DNA from: Meandrina meandrites
Lineage: Eukaryota; Cnidaria; Anthozoa; Scleractinia; Meandrinidae
Length of the DNA stretch: 64,000 nucleotides
Assembly (NCBI GenBank): GCA_963693305.1
Contig: OY855914.1
Location: forward strand, 26,336,972 to 26,400,971
Direction of reading: 5' to 3'
Shown here: one piece after another, positions 36,697 through 48,631 of the stretch
Position numbering within the stretch: the stretch's first letter is position 1
Layout of the letters: each line of letters starts with the position of its first letter
The notes under the pieces: generated by a model
Told to the model about the DNA's origin: nothing
The model's database searches: none
The model's input: the letters and a program-made list of their open reading frames with translations, nothing else
Translations under genes and position numbers: made by a program

Positions 36697-39600
36697 ATGA
36701 TTATAAGTGTCATCCTTGCAGTTACTCTTGCTGTAGGTGAGTGCAATCTAGCGATTTGTAAATGTTTAGATAACTCCATCTTGTTCATGCATGGGTAACT
36801 AACAACAAAACAAATCCAGCTCGCCTCGACTATACAGTGACTTTAGATATTTTACTTTACGCCCATGACAACAGGGTACAAATTGATTGACCAATTACCG
36901 AACCTGTCTTACTATATTGCACTTAAACGAGCTGAACTTCTGTGCAACGCTATTCATGGTAAACTACAGTCAGGAAAATTCAGGAGCATTTGTGAAGTCA
37001 CTATCAACAAATAGTTCACTGGCTGGTTACGGCTTTGTTTACAATCATAATACCTCTAACTGATGAAAATAAATGAGAAAATGCAATAAATCTTCATCCA
37101 AATTCCAATTCGACCGGGAATGCATGGCCCCACAATTACAAGCCTCTAGCTTTAAATACTACAGTACAAACTTTAAGGTAATTTTCATCTATTCCAATAA
37201 TGAGGGTAGGCAGGGGGGACTGACTAATCTGTAATACACAGCTTTCGATTGATTCTGGTATTGGTCGGAGTTCGTGGGATAATTGCGTCGATTTCGATTC
37301 GTTTAGGCAACCCATTTCAGTTAGTTCTATCAGTTAGAGGTCGTTAAATTTGGTTTAGATGTATTGCAGAGTCGATGGTCTGTACTAGTGGAATATGATC
37401 GACTGAATTAAGTCGATTTTGCTCACTGGCTTAACATGCGAAGAAAATAGAATTGTTACTTTGAAAAAGGATGGGTTTTTTTCCGTTTTCCGAACCTGAA
37501 CCAGACAAGCAATCAACCGAAACAAGACCCCGACGTGACAAGAAAGGTAGACGCGAGGCGGTGTCTGACATTTGCAGACTGCAGACTATGATTGCCTTTT
37601 TAGCCGTTTACACTGAGATCAAAATAGTGTTGTCCCAAACAGTCAAAGAACAGCTAACCGCAAGCAGACTGCAGTGATGGCTAACCGAAAGCGAACGGCA
37701 GTGAAAACTTACCGCAAGCAGTCTGCAGTCTGCAAATGTTACACACCGGACTCGAGGTAGAAGCAAGGAAGAAGCCCAGTATGTCACGTCGTCCGCAAAA
37801 TCTACGTACTGCTATGGTGTTACTGACAAAATAAATTTTGTGCGCCGCACCCAGCTTATCAGCTCATTATTTGCTCTATTACTTCTCTTTCATTACAATT
37901 AGCAAACGCTCTTTTAATCTACATTTTCGCCTCAAACTCTTACAAACTTCGACCTAACGAAAACCGGAAGTGGCGTTGGATGTCATTTTGTCCTTTGTCA
38001 AAGAAATAACTAATCGCCCTATTAGTGGACTCCGTTTGATTGATGATCAATTTTTAAAATGATTGATTGGTGAATTGATTGATTGATTGATTGATTGATT
38101 GGCATTTAGGTTGCTTACAGCAGTGTGCTGCTGATCTACCAGCTTTTGGCAATTGTCCCTTCATGGAATATTACTGTACTCTACGCGAATATGAATCACA
38201 CTTCTTTAAAAGATTAAATAAAGACTCTGCTGCAGATTGTGGGTAAGACTACGCAATTATTATGGTAGGGGATCTAAAAGTATTGTTTAATATTAACGCA
38301 CACTGCATTTAATTTATTTTCCAATGAAGCAATCTAATTTGAGGATGTTCTTAACAAGTGGATCCTTATTTATAGTCTTCCCTGATACAAATAAGTAAAA
38401 TTCGGCTTAATAAATTGGACTAATTAATTCTTCCAGTTAATTACTTCAAATTATAATATGGGTCATGAATGGTCCCTGAAAATTTTGCAGTGATCGCAAA
38501 ATTAGGTTTCTGCTCGAAATGCTCGCAAAATTTTAGTGGGTGCTCATTTGCTTGTGCTCGCACTTTTACAGGTGATCGTATGCTCGGCTTTGAGTAAAGA
38601 AAAACGCTGTGCTCGCGTGCTCCCAAAGACCATTCTATACCCTTAATATTATAGGCTTTGACATGTTTGACTAGTAGCTGTCGACTAGATATAACACATA
38701 ACTTTTTCGAGATTAGTAGCTTGAATGTACTGAAAACGTCTGAAAATACCCTGTGGGTTAACGAAAGATACGCAGCTATTGAATTTTCGGGGTGGGGAGG
38801 TGGGTGACTTCGATTAATTAACATTATAAATCATAAATTGGTGTTATGTTACATTCACCACCCGACAAAACCAGACCTATTGACATAATCACGACATTTG
38901 CTTGGCAAAACGCATATATTTTATTAACTTTGGTTTAACACCTTTGAACAATTCTTTTGCATTTGAATATTTACTTTTATTGTCTATTAGGCTCCAGTTT
39001 TGGATTCTGTACTACCGTTCCCTACATAAAACAGAGAGCTGCTTAGGTAACTCAAGAAAAGTGGATGTGGCCAACATTAGAGAGCTCCAGATCCTATACT
39101 GCAGCGGCTTTGACCTGGAGGTTCCTCTTATATCCTCTTTATCGCCATGTTCCCCTGAGCACAAGAACAAAGTCGAGCAGTGCGTTAATGATTTCGCAAC
39201 AACTTTTTCCAAAGACACGTCGGATGCTTCTCTATGCAGGTACAACATAAAACCTTTCTTAAATGAAAAATAGCTTTTGTTTTTTAACCAGGTTTGAGTA
39301 ATTATGCTTATTGTAGTTAATCATGACTCTAAGCTTTACATTGGAAGAGCGATATTCTTTCACTGGCAAAAACATAACAAACAAGTCAGAATAATTTCCG
39401 AGCGTTTTAATAATAATCGATATTTAAACAGGGTGACCAGTTCAGTCGCAGGACTGTATCAACGGGGGCCCTGTATAACTTAAAATAAAAAGAGTATGTA
39501 TATGTATAATGAAGCTAAAGCTAAGATAATCTTGAAAAAAGTCCGCCCAATGTTAAGCCAAATGCCAGTCCGTTTTAATCTTCTCCAGTTTCGTTTATCC

Positions 39601-41216
39601 AGTGCCCTTTCTTGATTATTCTGTATTTCCTTTGAGTTCCTGTACAGAATAAAGCCGCTACTACCATACTTCCGTTACTACCATAATTCAATTAGTTCAA
39701 TGACAAGCCACACAGAGGTGAAATTGCCTCAACATGTTAAAGTTATTAACCCGTCCTTTTCACGGCATCCTTCTAAGAATGCGGTGAAAAGTAACATTAA
39801 AACGCATTTGCTTATCGCTTATACGCTCTCTGTTGTCTCGGCAACTCGGTAAACGGACGTCTGTATTCGTGCATCCACTTAAAGGAGAAGTTCACTCCAG
39901 AATGGCCATTTATTTTCTTTACGCCAATAAAACGTTTATACATAAATATGTTATTCACCAAAATTTCAGCATCCAACGAGCGCTAAATCCCTACGAAATC
40001 TTTCTCTAAAGTAGCCCAAAATTCGACAACTGAACGCCGCCATCTTGGAGCCAGTAATGTATGCGTGACGTCAAAGAGTTCAGCCTGAAGTTTAGCGGGA
40101 AAATTTAAATACTCGAAACTCCTTGTTTCTTTGAAGTGGCTTTTGTTTGTCAAAATGCCTGTCTGAAAGGAAAGAAAAGGTGAAAGGTTTTTTTGTATCT
40201 CTTGGAGATCTGTTTGAGAAACATGGAGCTGCACAAACAGGCATTTTGACAAACAAAAGCCACTACAAAGAAACAAGGAGTTTCGAGTATTTAAATTTTC
40301 CCGCTAAACTTCAGGCTGAACTCTTTGACGTCACGCATACATTACTAGCTCCAAGATGGCGGCGTTCAGTTGTCGAATTTTGGGCTACTTTAGAGAAAGA
40401 TTTCGTAGGGATTTAGCGCTCGTTGGATGCTGAAATTTTGGTGAATAACATATTTTTGTATAAACGTTTTATTGGCGTAAAGAAAATAAATGGCCATTCT
40501 GGAGTGAACTTCTCCTTTAAGTCTTTTCGATGCTTGAGGGACGACAGGAATGATCTTAGATCAAGGGCGTTCCAGAGGTTTAGGGAATAAGGGAACATAA
40601 TCATATATTTCGTGGGACCCAGGGATCGATTTGTCTGTTACTGCCAGGAATTTTTAAGGAAAAAATTAAGGGAATAAGTGAATTTTTCATTGGGGAAAAG
40701 GGGAGAAAAGTAAAATTTTTAAGGAATCAAGGGAAAACATTACCCCTTGAAAGACCCTCTAGAAAAAAACCGAGGATTCATGAGGTACTTGTAGCTCCAC
40801 AGAGATCCTTGTAGTGAGATTTTCTCATTATTTCTTAAATAACTAACAATACAGCTCATATGTCTATCGAGACACCTTAGCAGAAAGGAATTTTTTTAAT
40901 CTTAATAAATGAAGGTGACTACTAAACAGGCTGTAATTTTGTCCCTTCGAAATCAGTGACATGTACTTTTTTTTGTTTCGTTTGGTTTCATGGTTACAGG
41001 AAACGTGGTAAAGCCAAAGTGTGTACAATCTTGGCATGGCAGACTATGTGCAGTCCATCCGATCAGGCTGACGCTATATTGAACACGATCATTGGTGCCT
41101 TCAATCCGTTTTGTAACAACGATAAAGATTCTTGGGCAACGGAAGCTGATCCATGTGCTAGTTACAGGATACCCTATAGCGATCCTAAATGTGAGCGCTG
41201 TCCAGGGGACTGTTGA
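36697..41216 (+). CDS. Gene B: secreted cysteine-rich protein, paralogue of gene A
   Basis: Four exons, 36697-36736 (signal start MIISVILAVTLAV), 38110-38242, 38991-39239 and 41000-41216, join in phases 1, 2, 2 into 212 codons. The mature chain begins GCLQQCAADL and has 17 cysteines in the gene A order. Conserved blocks are FMEYYCTLREYES, LQFWILYYRSL, YCSGFDLEVPL, CTILAWQT and FNPFCNNDKD. It ends CERCPGDC with no hydrophobic tail, so it should be freely secreted, unlike gene A. I do not recognise the family; a disulphide-stabilised extracellular protein is all that can be said. The TGATT microsatellite before exon 2 is shared with gene A. Confidence 0.8.
37555..37750. mobile_element. Small MITE with TTTGCAGACTGCAG ends
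   Basis: Left GTGTCTGACATTTGCAGACT and right AGTCTGCAAATGTTACACACC are inverted relatives, with internal copies of GCAGACTGCAG and CTAACCGAAAGCGAAC-type motifs. It lies in intron 1 of gene B. Similar internal motifs occur at about 17640-17720 in gene A intron 1. Confidence 0.6.
38060..38101. repeat. (GATT)n microsatellite at the gene B exon 2 acceptor
   Basis: Tetranucleotide run that ends 9 bases before the exon 2 start, in the same position as the run in gene A. Confidence 0.9.
39882..40522. mobile_element. Long foldback MITE with TTAA ends
   Basis: Arms of about 290 bp (39882-40170 and 40232-40522) are almost perfect reverse complements. The outer ends read TTAAAGGAGAAGTTCACTCC and its complement. 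TTAA duplications fit a Kolobok-type MITE. It sits in intron 3 of gene B. The open frames on both strands are the same arm read twice, so they are not genes. Confidence 0.85.
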
Positions 41217-43769
41217 GTCGATGTAGAAATCTCATTTTTAATCTGATATTACTACACCATTAGACTGCATGTCGCTGTAAAAAGTATGTAATTGGACAAC
41301 TGATCACTTGATCTTTTTTTTTTACTGTCAAAAAGCGTGTGCTTTTTTTCCGTAGTTACGATGGGAACTTACTTTCCTCTAAATCACACAGGAACGAATA
41401 ATAACCTTCCTTCCTTGCCTCACTGGTAGAGTCAGGATGCACACAAGGAAGTGATCTTTTCTAGATTCGCCGCTGTCTTTTTTTAAGCGATGACGTCGTC
41501 GCTTAATGTCATCGTGCGAGATCTGTTGTCTGTTGTGTGCGATCGAGGACTGGCAAAAGGAAATCAAGTTAACTCAACAAGAAATCGTCGCGTAGAACTC
41601 AAATCAAAATACTCCCAGGCAGTTAGAAAAAGGACTAATTTAAAGTATAAACGAAAGAGAAAAATTATATTTGATGAGTTCTGTTAGATTTACTAAACAG
41701 AAATCTTTACATTCTTTTAAAACAGAAGACAGCGTTTGACCTTGTGTCGTATAATGTATATCGGATGTCACGCCAAGATAATGCAACTTTTGTTGAACAA
41801 TTATTCAGCACAGAATTTGTCAGCTACTTTTATTTACCTTAAATAAACCTCCTGAAAATTGTTTAAGACCTCTTGTGAAACGTCATCGCTTCTGCATGCA
41901 TTGTGTGCCGTATATTTTAAATGTGACGTGTTGCGGCCTCTTGGCCGAAATATTGTGTGTCCCTATTCTTACAGTAGCAAGCTGTATATAACAGCCACAT
42001 TGTCAGTTACGTCTCTCGGAACTTGATGTTATGTGGGATTAAATGTAATATTGCTGAAATGTGTTTAATTGCTTGACAATGACTCATTTCCGCTAGCTGA
42101 AGAAGAAGATTTAGCTAATCCTTTAGATTTAATAAATACGTTTAATTGTTGCTTAACCCTCATCCGGGGTGGGTGGGTGGGGATGGGTTGGTGAACAAGT
42201 GAGAGGTATAGTGTGACAATCGAGTCGACTAATAAACGGAAGTTGTAAACATTACCTTGGTTTGAACAATATCGGCTGCTGCGGAGTATTCGAGAATGGA
42301 AAGACAAAAACAATAGCACTTTATGGCTCGTTGCAGTTGCTTCTGAAACGCTGATACATCAATACTTTTTATTAAAACAACGACTGTGACGAGCTACCAA
42401 AAGCTACCACTACTGCTTTAATATTTTATTTCCTCCTATCGGACATTTTTTATTACAAAGTTAACTCAATCTTTGATATCTTTGGTGCAAAAATTCCGGT
42501 ATTTACGTCATTTGATTTTAAAAGTCAAGACAGGGAAAAACCCGTCCAGACAAACCTTATTATTGTCTTCATGAAAACCGCAATTTTATTCTGTCCCTTT
42601 GAACGTGAGCACTTATATTTTAAATACATCAGGGCCGATATTTCATGCTTGACGGCAGGCATTTTTGTAAACTTATTTCAAGCAAATTAAGATCACTTTA
42701 CTCGCACATACTGTATATAGATATCAAACAATTCATATCCATCACAGCCTTTCAGATCCTTTATGTGGTTACCAGCATTCATCACATTATGTGTTGAACA
42801 AGCACATTATCTAACTACCAAACTAATCAGGCTCGTAACGAGGTGTATTTTTCCATAACTGATCCCCTTTATTTTACTCAAAATTTTGATCCCTGATCCC
42901 GCAAAAATATTTCGATCCCACAAGATTCCTTCTTAATATAATTTCGCCTCGATGTCGATTTCGTCGTAATCACTATTGGCAACATGCAATCGAGCCAGTG
43001 TTTTCCTTTTCTTAAAAAAAAAAACATAAAAATACAGAATGTCTTTCCTCCTATTTCCTTATTATAATTATACAAAGCATTGTGTTTCTTCCTGAATGGT
43101 CGATAAATATAATGTGCAATGCAAAATTGACCAAAATAACCGCATTCATATTTTTGTGCTACGCTAGCTTATTGGGTAAATTTTATTGTTCGTTGGAATT
43201 TGTTTCGTTATTCAAGCATTGAACCTATTTCTTGTTTGTAAACGTCCCTTAGGGCGAAAACATCATCATCTTCCGGAATCTTCCGAAATGTTCCCAGTTT
43301 TATCGACGGCCAAAGCCGAAGTGTAAGAAGCGCAACAAAACCGGACAAGAAAACTCACTAAATGCCCGCTTGTTTACAATAATTTTTCACGGAGGAGTAC
43401 TATTCATGCGGATGTTTTGCTCGGACGGGCACTACGAACTGATAGTGTCTTTTCGAGGATGAAGACTAATGCGTCACGTGATCAATTTAAAACAATCAGA
43501 ATCGGAGAAAATTTAGCGGTGAACTATAAGTTAATTAATATAATGTAATTTAGTTAATTACAGCTATCACAATTCGCCTTCCATCTCCTTCGGCTACTTA
43601 CTACTTTATCTTACAGACAGTGTACACTCTTTACGTTTTTGTTTCTATTGCTAGATTCGTTCTGCATGTGGAGTTCAGCAATTAGCTTCCTTTTAATCCT
43701 GTCCATTGGCTATTACAGGTTGGCTTTTCCCACACATATAGACGCGTGTTCATACTGGAGGTGAATGCT
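41217..43769. other. Intergenic region between convergent gene B and alpha2-delta gene 2
   Basis: This holds the two 3' UTRs. I see no further exon, RNA gene or clear mobile element in it. An open frame at 42065-42319 has no domain. Confidence 0.5.
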
Positions 43770-46700
43770 TCATGGCCTATAGTTTGGGTTTTGAGGAGGT
43801 GCTGATGGATGAACTGGTGGTTGGAGTCCGGGATTTCTGCGTTTCAACCAGACAATTACGATGAAGACGATAATAGCCAATGCTGCTATTGATCCGATAA
43901 CAATACCAGCGATGGCGCCACCTGACAGCCCTTCGTTTGTCTTCTCTTGTTTACTCGGTTGATCAGTCTTTTCTGAAACAGTGCATGAAGATATTATTGA
44001 TAAGCTGAACTTATGATTATTATTACCATTACCATTATCATTACTATTATTAATACCCTTTGCACAGGGTTTTGTCTCATCAAAAGCAAATAATCTACGT
44101 TGTGCTAGGCCTGTTCGAGAGGCTTGCTTTCTTCTACGACTTTTTCAAAAAAAGGAAGGAAAAAAATAAAAAATGATACTAATACAGGGTTCAACGACTC
44201 TAAATTCAAGGTGGGCACCTTCATTCATTTCTTGTTTGTTTTTGATACTGGCAACCTGAAATTTTGCATAAATATAGAACTTGACATTCTGAAAAATCTT
44301 ATGTTTATTGTTTTGGAAATTTCGAAGTTTCTGGCGGGAAAATGATGTCACAAACTTGGCGCCAAAATTGTTTTTACACAGTTTGTAACATTTCATGACA
44401 GATTCCGAAAGGGTATGCCACTGGGATTCTAAAACTAAAAAAAAATTGCAATGTGTTAATCCAATCAAAAGTTATTGCTAATTGAAATTTGGATTTCCCA
44501 CCATTTTGTTATTAAAAATGAAATGTCAAACTTCAGTATACCATACATTTTATTAGGATTAACATATTTCAGATATTTTTTCAGTTTCAGGATCTTTGTG
44601 GCATGCCCTATCAGAAACTGTCATCAAATGTTGCAAAATGTGTAAAATAATTTTGGGGCCCGATTTGTGACGTCATTTTACCGCCAACAAAATTCGAAAT
44701 TCGAAAAACCAAAAAACATGCAATTTTTCAAAATGACGAGTTCTATATTTATGCAAAATTTCAGGTTGCCAGTGTCAAAAACAAAACAAAAAAATGAATG
44801 AAGGTGAGCGTTGTGGGGTCACTTTGTTCCCACCGTGAATGGTAACAGGACTTAGTGATGTCCAATTCGATCTGTAATTGCAACTAACAAAACGTGAGTG
44901 TCATTACAAACAGAATTTGGAAATGCGAAGTGCTGTGACAAATTTGTCATATCTAACACAAAATCGAGAAAAAAAAAACGATATGCAAATAACGCGAAGC
45001 GTTTTATTGATTTAAAATTCGCTCATAAGATGGAGGTACGTTTTATAGACTTTCCTGTCAAAAAAGGTTACTAACTTTACTAACAGGGCCTCGCGCGGAG
45101 ATGAAATTATTCATATTTCGTTATTAAAAAGAACACTTACTTTCCTTTCCGCCATAGCAAGTTTCAATATCAGCGCAATATTTTGTGACAAGAGGAACAT
45201 TGTTCTCATCTTTAACGCACCAGGAGCATCCCACAATTCCGTAACAGGAATCCCAATCTGGCTTTGTGTGGCAACGCGGATCAAAGCACTTTGTCAATCC
45301 TGTTGTGGAAGGATCGCTAACTTGTTTAGTATCCAGAACAGCTTCAGGCACTGGGCAAATGGGAATTCTAAAAGCAAATGATAATAACAAAGTAAGGTTA
45401 AAAGTGTGCTATTAATGAAAACTGGCAACGTTAAATCCTACAGGGAATGTTGATAAATGAAGGAAATTATACATGTTTGAGACAAAAAAGAGAGAGACGA
45501 AAAGACACATAGAACGACCGACCGACAAACAGAAAGACAGACAGACAGACAGACAGACAGACAACAAAAACTTACGTCTAGAATGTGCGCTATTTGAACA
45601 ATCTTCCCAAGTGGTATTATGAACTAATTTGTCTTCCTTAGTTTGCCTTACACTGTACTGCTATTAAAATTGCGTTACATAATAGAAATACGAACATCCA
45701 GTTTACCCGCTGACTGGAAACACGTTTCTACAGTAATGGTAATCAAGTCGTGAAAAGCATGGGCACTGGCATGTCAAACCCTGCTTAAGGGAACATTCGC
45801 CATCACTGGAACAGGTGCAAGACTGAGATGGACAGTTTTTTTCTTGCAATTTGACACCTGGAAATAAAAATACAATATTGCCCAACATTCTATTTACTAT
45901 TAACGCTACCATATTACAGTCAAGATGAAGATGGAGGTCATTTTTGTCAACGTGACCTTCGTCTCAGCCATCGCCGTCGAGAGTCATGATCATTTTCATC
46001 GTCACTTCTACCGTTCTCCGCATCGTCATCTTTGTCGTCAGCCATGTTTTAGTTTTCTTTGTCGTCCATGTTATCGTCTTCTATGCCACTAACGTTTTTA
46101 TTCTACAGATACCATTAAGACATTTTTCACTACAAATATTAATTTAGTTTGCTTACATAAAAGTTTATTTATTTCCTATATCCACCTCTGTTTAGCTACT
46201 GCGATCGAAGTATAACGATTTGTATGTTGCAAGATCTGAACGTTTTGGGAAAAATCTAATTTGTTGGAGAAAGCTATTCTTTTCTAAATGTATAGTGAAA
46301 GGAGATAACGTTAACATACCTAAAAACACATTACTTCCATGCACTTGGGAGAGCTGATACTTTTTGCAACGTAGGTCAGTATGCAATGTGTTCACTCCTC
46401 GTCGTGGAAGCTGAATCTCGTAGAAAGTCTCCAGTTCAAGCTGCTCCAAATTCCGACATTGCTTTCTCACCATGTATCCCCGTTGTATCAGATCTTCAGC
46501 CATGTCCTTTTCTTTCTCGGTAATGTGAACGTATTCCACTGCTTCAGCAGTTATATCCGGGGATAGGAAATCATCGTGCATAACAAGAAAGCCAGCTTTA
46601 TCAAGCACAAAACAGCTTTTGTTGCTTTGTTTACACTCAGAATAGGTTTCTGTCAAGAGCCTATGAATGACATAAATTGCTACACAAATTATAAACAAAC

Positions 46701-47784
46701 TGTTGATGTATTTTCCCGATAGTAAACTTGTGTACCAGCCTGTAACCAGACATCTCAAGAGTGAACTTAAATTTGCCCTTAGACCATTATTCCTGGTAGG
46801 AGAAAACTGATATAAAAAATAAAGATACAGCAGAAAATACGTAAAAATACAAAGAAACAGTGGAGATGATCGATGCCCACCTGTGAAAGTACGGAAGGGT
46901 AAAGTCCCCAGCCATAACTCCCATGACTTGGTCGTTAGTAGTGTGTGCTTCATTTGCTTTACCGTTGTAAATGGTATGAGCAGCGGTTATCACAACTCCT
47001 GCTCCACCAGCATCCATATAAGGAGTTGTTAAGGCCACCAATCCAGTGTTACTTTTTGCTGTGTGATACCTAAGGAGAAACGATAGTTTAATATTTGACG
47101 CTGGAATACAATAGTTGCGGTGTGTAGCCCCTTTTGCAGACGCTCTTTAGGCTCGTATGTGATGCAGTCTTTGTAACGCGCTACACACTACCCTTCGTTG
47201 AACTGCACTGGAGTAGCAAATGCAACTAGAGTTCACACACTTCACTTCTGGACTACTAATACACTACACCACACCACACCACACCACACCACGTCACATT
47301 ACCAATACAGTGCACTGCAATATGCTTCACTGGACTGTACTTCACTGTACTGCGGTGTGCTACGCCAAGCTACACTACGCATCATATCACCTCTACTAAT
47401 CTCTCAACCGGCACGCACCGTATACCTCTCGTCAGTTAAAAACAACAACAACAACAACAAAACAAATAATTTACCATGGTCGTTTTCGTGGGTCATACAA
47501 CTTTGGTAACAAAATTCCAGGCGTCATTCTAAAGACACCATTATCTGTTCCAATGTATCGCCAAACCAGGTACTTTGTATAGTTTCTTGACTCACGAAAC
47601 CAAATGTCTTCGACCTTTCCTGTCGCTGCAACTGTATCCCGTATTCCCGGTTTGAATCCAGGATTTGGTGAACTTCTCCTTGTCATGTAAGTCCGGTATG
47701 CATTTACAGTAGATGTCGTTTCATTTAAACCAAGATAGTTCAATGGGTCTGTAAAGGCTTTGGCACTAAATTTTACAACTGCAC
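43770..47784 (-). CDS. Alpha2-delta/CACHD1-like protein, gene 2: six 3' exons only
   Basis: Exons 47784-47475, 47069-46881, 46660-46320, 45857-45707, 45367-45141 and 43972-43770 correspond to exons 9-14 of gene 1. The first five have identical lengths (310, 189, 341, 151, 227), and all junctions keep the same phases. The protein part covers the second half of the Cache region, the alpha2-delta region, the EGF-like and PSI-like blocks, one transmembrane helix (IAGIVIGSIAALAIIVFIVI) and a short proline-rich tail. No disabling change is seen in these exons. The VWA half is absent: upstream of the first exon only about 35 bp of intron remain before the Polinton starts. The 5' exons may lie beyond 64000, in which case the intron exceeds 16 kb, or they may be lost. 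Confidence 0.8.
44209..44818. mobile_element. Foldback repeat in the last intron of alpha2-delta gene 2
   Basis: GGTGGGCACCTTCATTCATT with GGCAACCTGAAATTTTGC at the left is matched at the right by GCAAAATTTCAGGTTGCC and AATGAATGAAGGTGAGC. The arms are about 90 bp, imperfect, with a 400-bp centre. Confidence 0.7.
44837..45010. repeat. Dispersed repeat, copy 2 (pair with 1051-1240)
   Basis: GGTAACAGGACTTAGTG, GTCCAATTCGATCTGTAATT and the CGAGAAAAAAAA tail followed by GCGAAGCG match the copy in the laminin intron. Confidence 0.55.
45528..45563. repeat. (AGAC)n microsatellite in the matching intron of gene 2
   Basis: The same tetranucleotide as 32200-32272, read on the other strand, in the intron between the exons equivalent to 12 and 13. 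Confidence 0.85.
47196..47385. repeat. Degenerate CACTGCA/CACCACA tract
   Basis: A short, impure tract of CACTGCA, CACTACA and CACCA units in the intron equivalent to intron 9. It is the counterpart of the large GTGCA array in gene 1. Confidence 0.6.
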
Positions 47785-47839
47785 CTAGAGCAAAAAATGT
47801 AATAATATTTACTCTAGTAGTAATGGGGGGCCCTTTGGG

Positions 47840-48030
47840 AGGTAACCAATCAGAGAGCCGTATTTCGCCCACGTGACCGGTCTAGACCAATCAGAGGAGA
47901 GCGTGACGTCATTCGGTCGCCTAGCAACCAAGGGGATTGGAATGCAGAAGTCATGTGACCGGAAGGGGAAGTGATGTCATGGTTAAGTGATGAAATGTGA
48001 TCGGAACCGGAAGTGAACCTGGAAACCGGA
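47840..48030. promoter_or_regulatory. Left-arm cluster of CCAAT, CRE-like and ETS-like sites
   Basis: Within 190 bp I count two CCAATCAG boxes, TGACGTCA and TGATGTCA cAMP-response-like sites, three CCGGAA or CCGGAAGTG ETS-type cores and one CACGTGACC. Whether this belongs to the Polinton terminal repeat or to host DNA depends on the exact left end. Confidence 0.45.
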
Positions 48031-48090
48031 AATGAGTGGCACAACCTCGCTTGGGTGTGCATAGTTGATGAGGATTGAAAAATTATTTTT

Positions 48091-48180
48091 TCTTTTTTTT
48101 TTGGGTGGGATGTGGGATTCGAACCGTGGACCCGTCCGATTTCAAATCCAAAGTATTACACCACTGCGCCACGGTGGCGA
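48091..48180 (-). other. tRNA-like sequence with A and B boxes and A-rich tail
   Basis: Read on the minus strand it has TGGCGCAGTGGT (A box), an anticodon-like loop TTTGAAA, and GGTTCGAATCC (B box), followed by a run of A. The T stem and acceptor stem do not pair, so this is not a working tRNA. A tRNA-derived SINE head or retroposed tRNA nested in the Polinton left arm is more likely. The TGA anticodon position would point to a serine tRNA ancestor. Confidence 0.55.
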
Positions 48181-48469
48181 TGCTGGCGTAGGCGTGTTAA
48201 AATAGAAGTAAAACAGAAAAAAGGTGGGGAGGGGAGGGTTTGGTCGTGTGAGACCCCCAAAAGAGAACGCGTCGCTGGCCGCCCGCCCGCTCGCAAGCAG
48301 AGGAGTGGGTAAAATCAAACTACTTTTTGTTGGATATGTAGCACAAGTAAGGGAGCGATCCGTTGGACATGTACAAGAAAACTTGTGAGCAAATAAAGAC
48401 GAACAACAATGCTCGTGTGCACTGGTTTTACTTCAACAGGTTTGCCTTCATTATTTGTGGTGCTGTACT

Positions 48470-48589
48470 TCATGCCTTCGTAATGCCGGGATCCATGGTT
48501 TCTTGGGGTGTCAGGACAATGAACGCAGCAGTTTTCGTGAGCGGTTCTTCACCGTCATCGAAGAATCCAAAGCCAAATGCTTTTCCCAT
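48470..48589 (-). CDS. Possible 39-residue Polinton peptide
   Basis: A short frame MGKAFGFGFFDDGEEPLTKT that ends DPGITKA. It is the leftmost candidate gene of the minus-strand series and continues the tight gene spacing of the element. The only support is composition and position. It could be a chance frame. Confidence 0.3.
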   Translation of the reverse strand: MGKAFGFGFFDDGEEPLTKTAAFIVLTPQETMDPGITKA

Positions 48590-48631
48590 ATTGATTGAGG
48601 GGAAGCATCGTATTGAAAAGTGCTTTTATAG

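Noticed and set aside
39983..40416. Two near-identical open frames on opposite strands
   Set aside because: They are the two arms of one foldback MITE; no coding signal beyond the repeat.
13681..47784. Simple inverted duplication of one two-gene block
   Set aside because: Pair 1 is divergent and pair 2 convergent, so a single inversion cannot produce the observed order; more than one rearrangement is needed.
48091..48180. Functional serine tRNA gene
   Set aside because: A and B boxes are good, but acceptor and T stems do not pair and an A-rich tail follows, so a SINE or retroposed relic is likelier.
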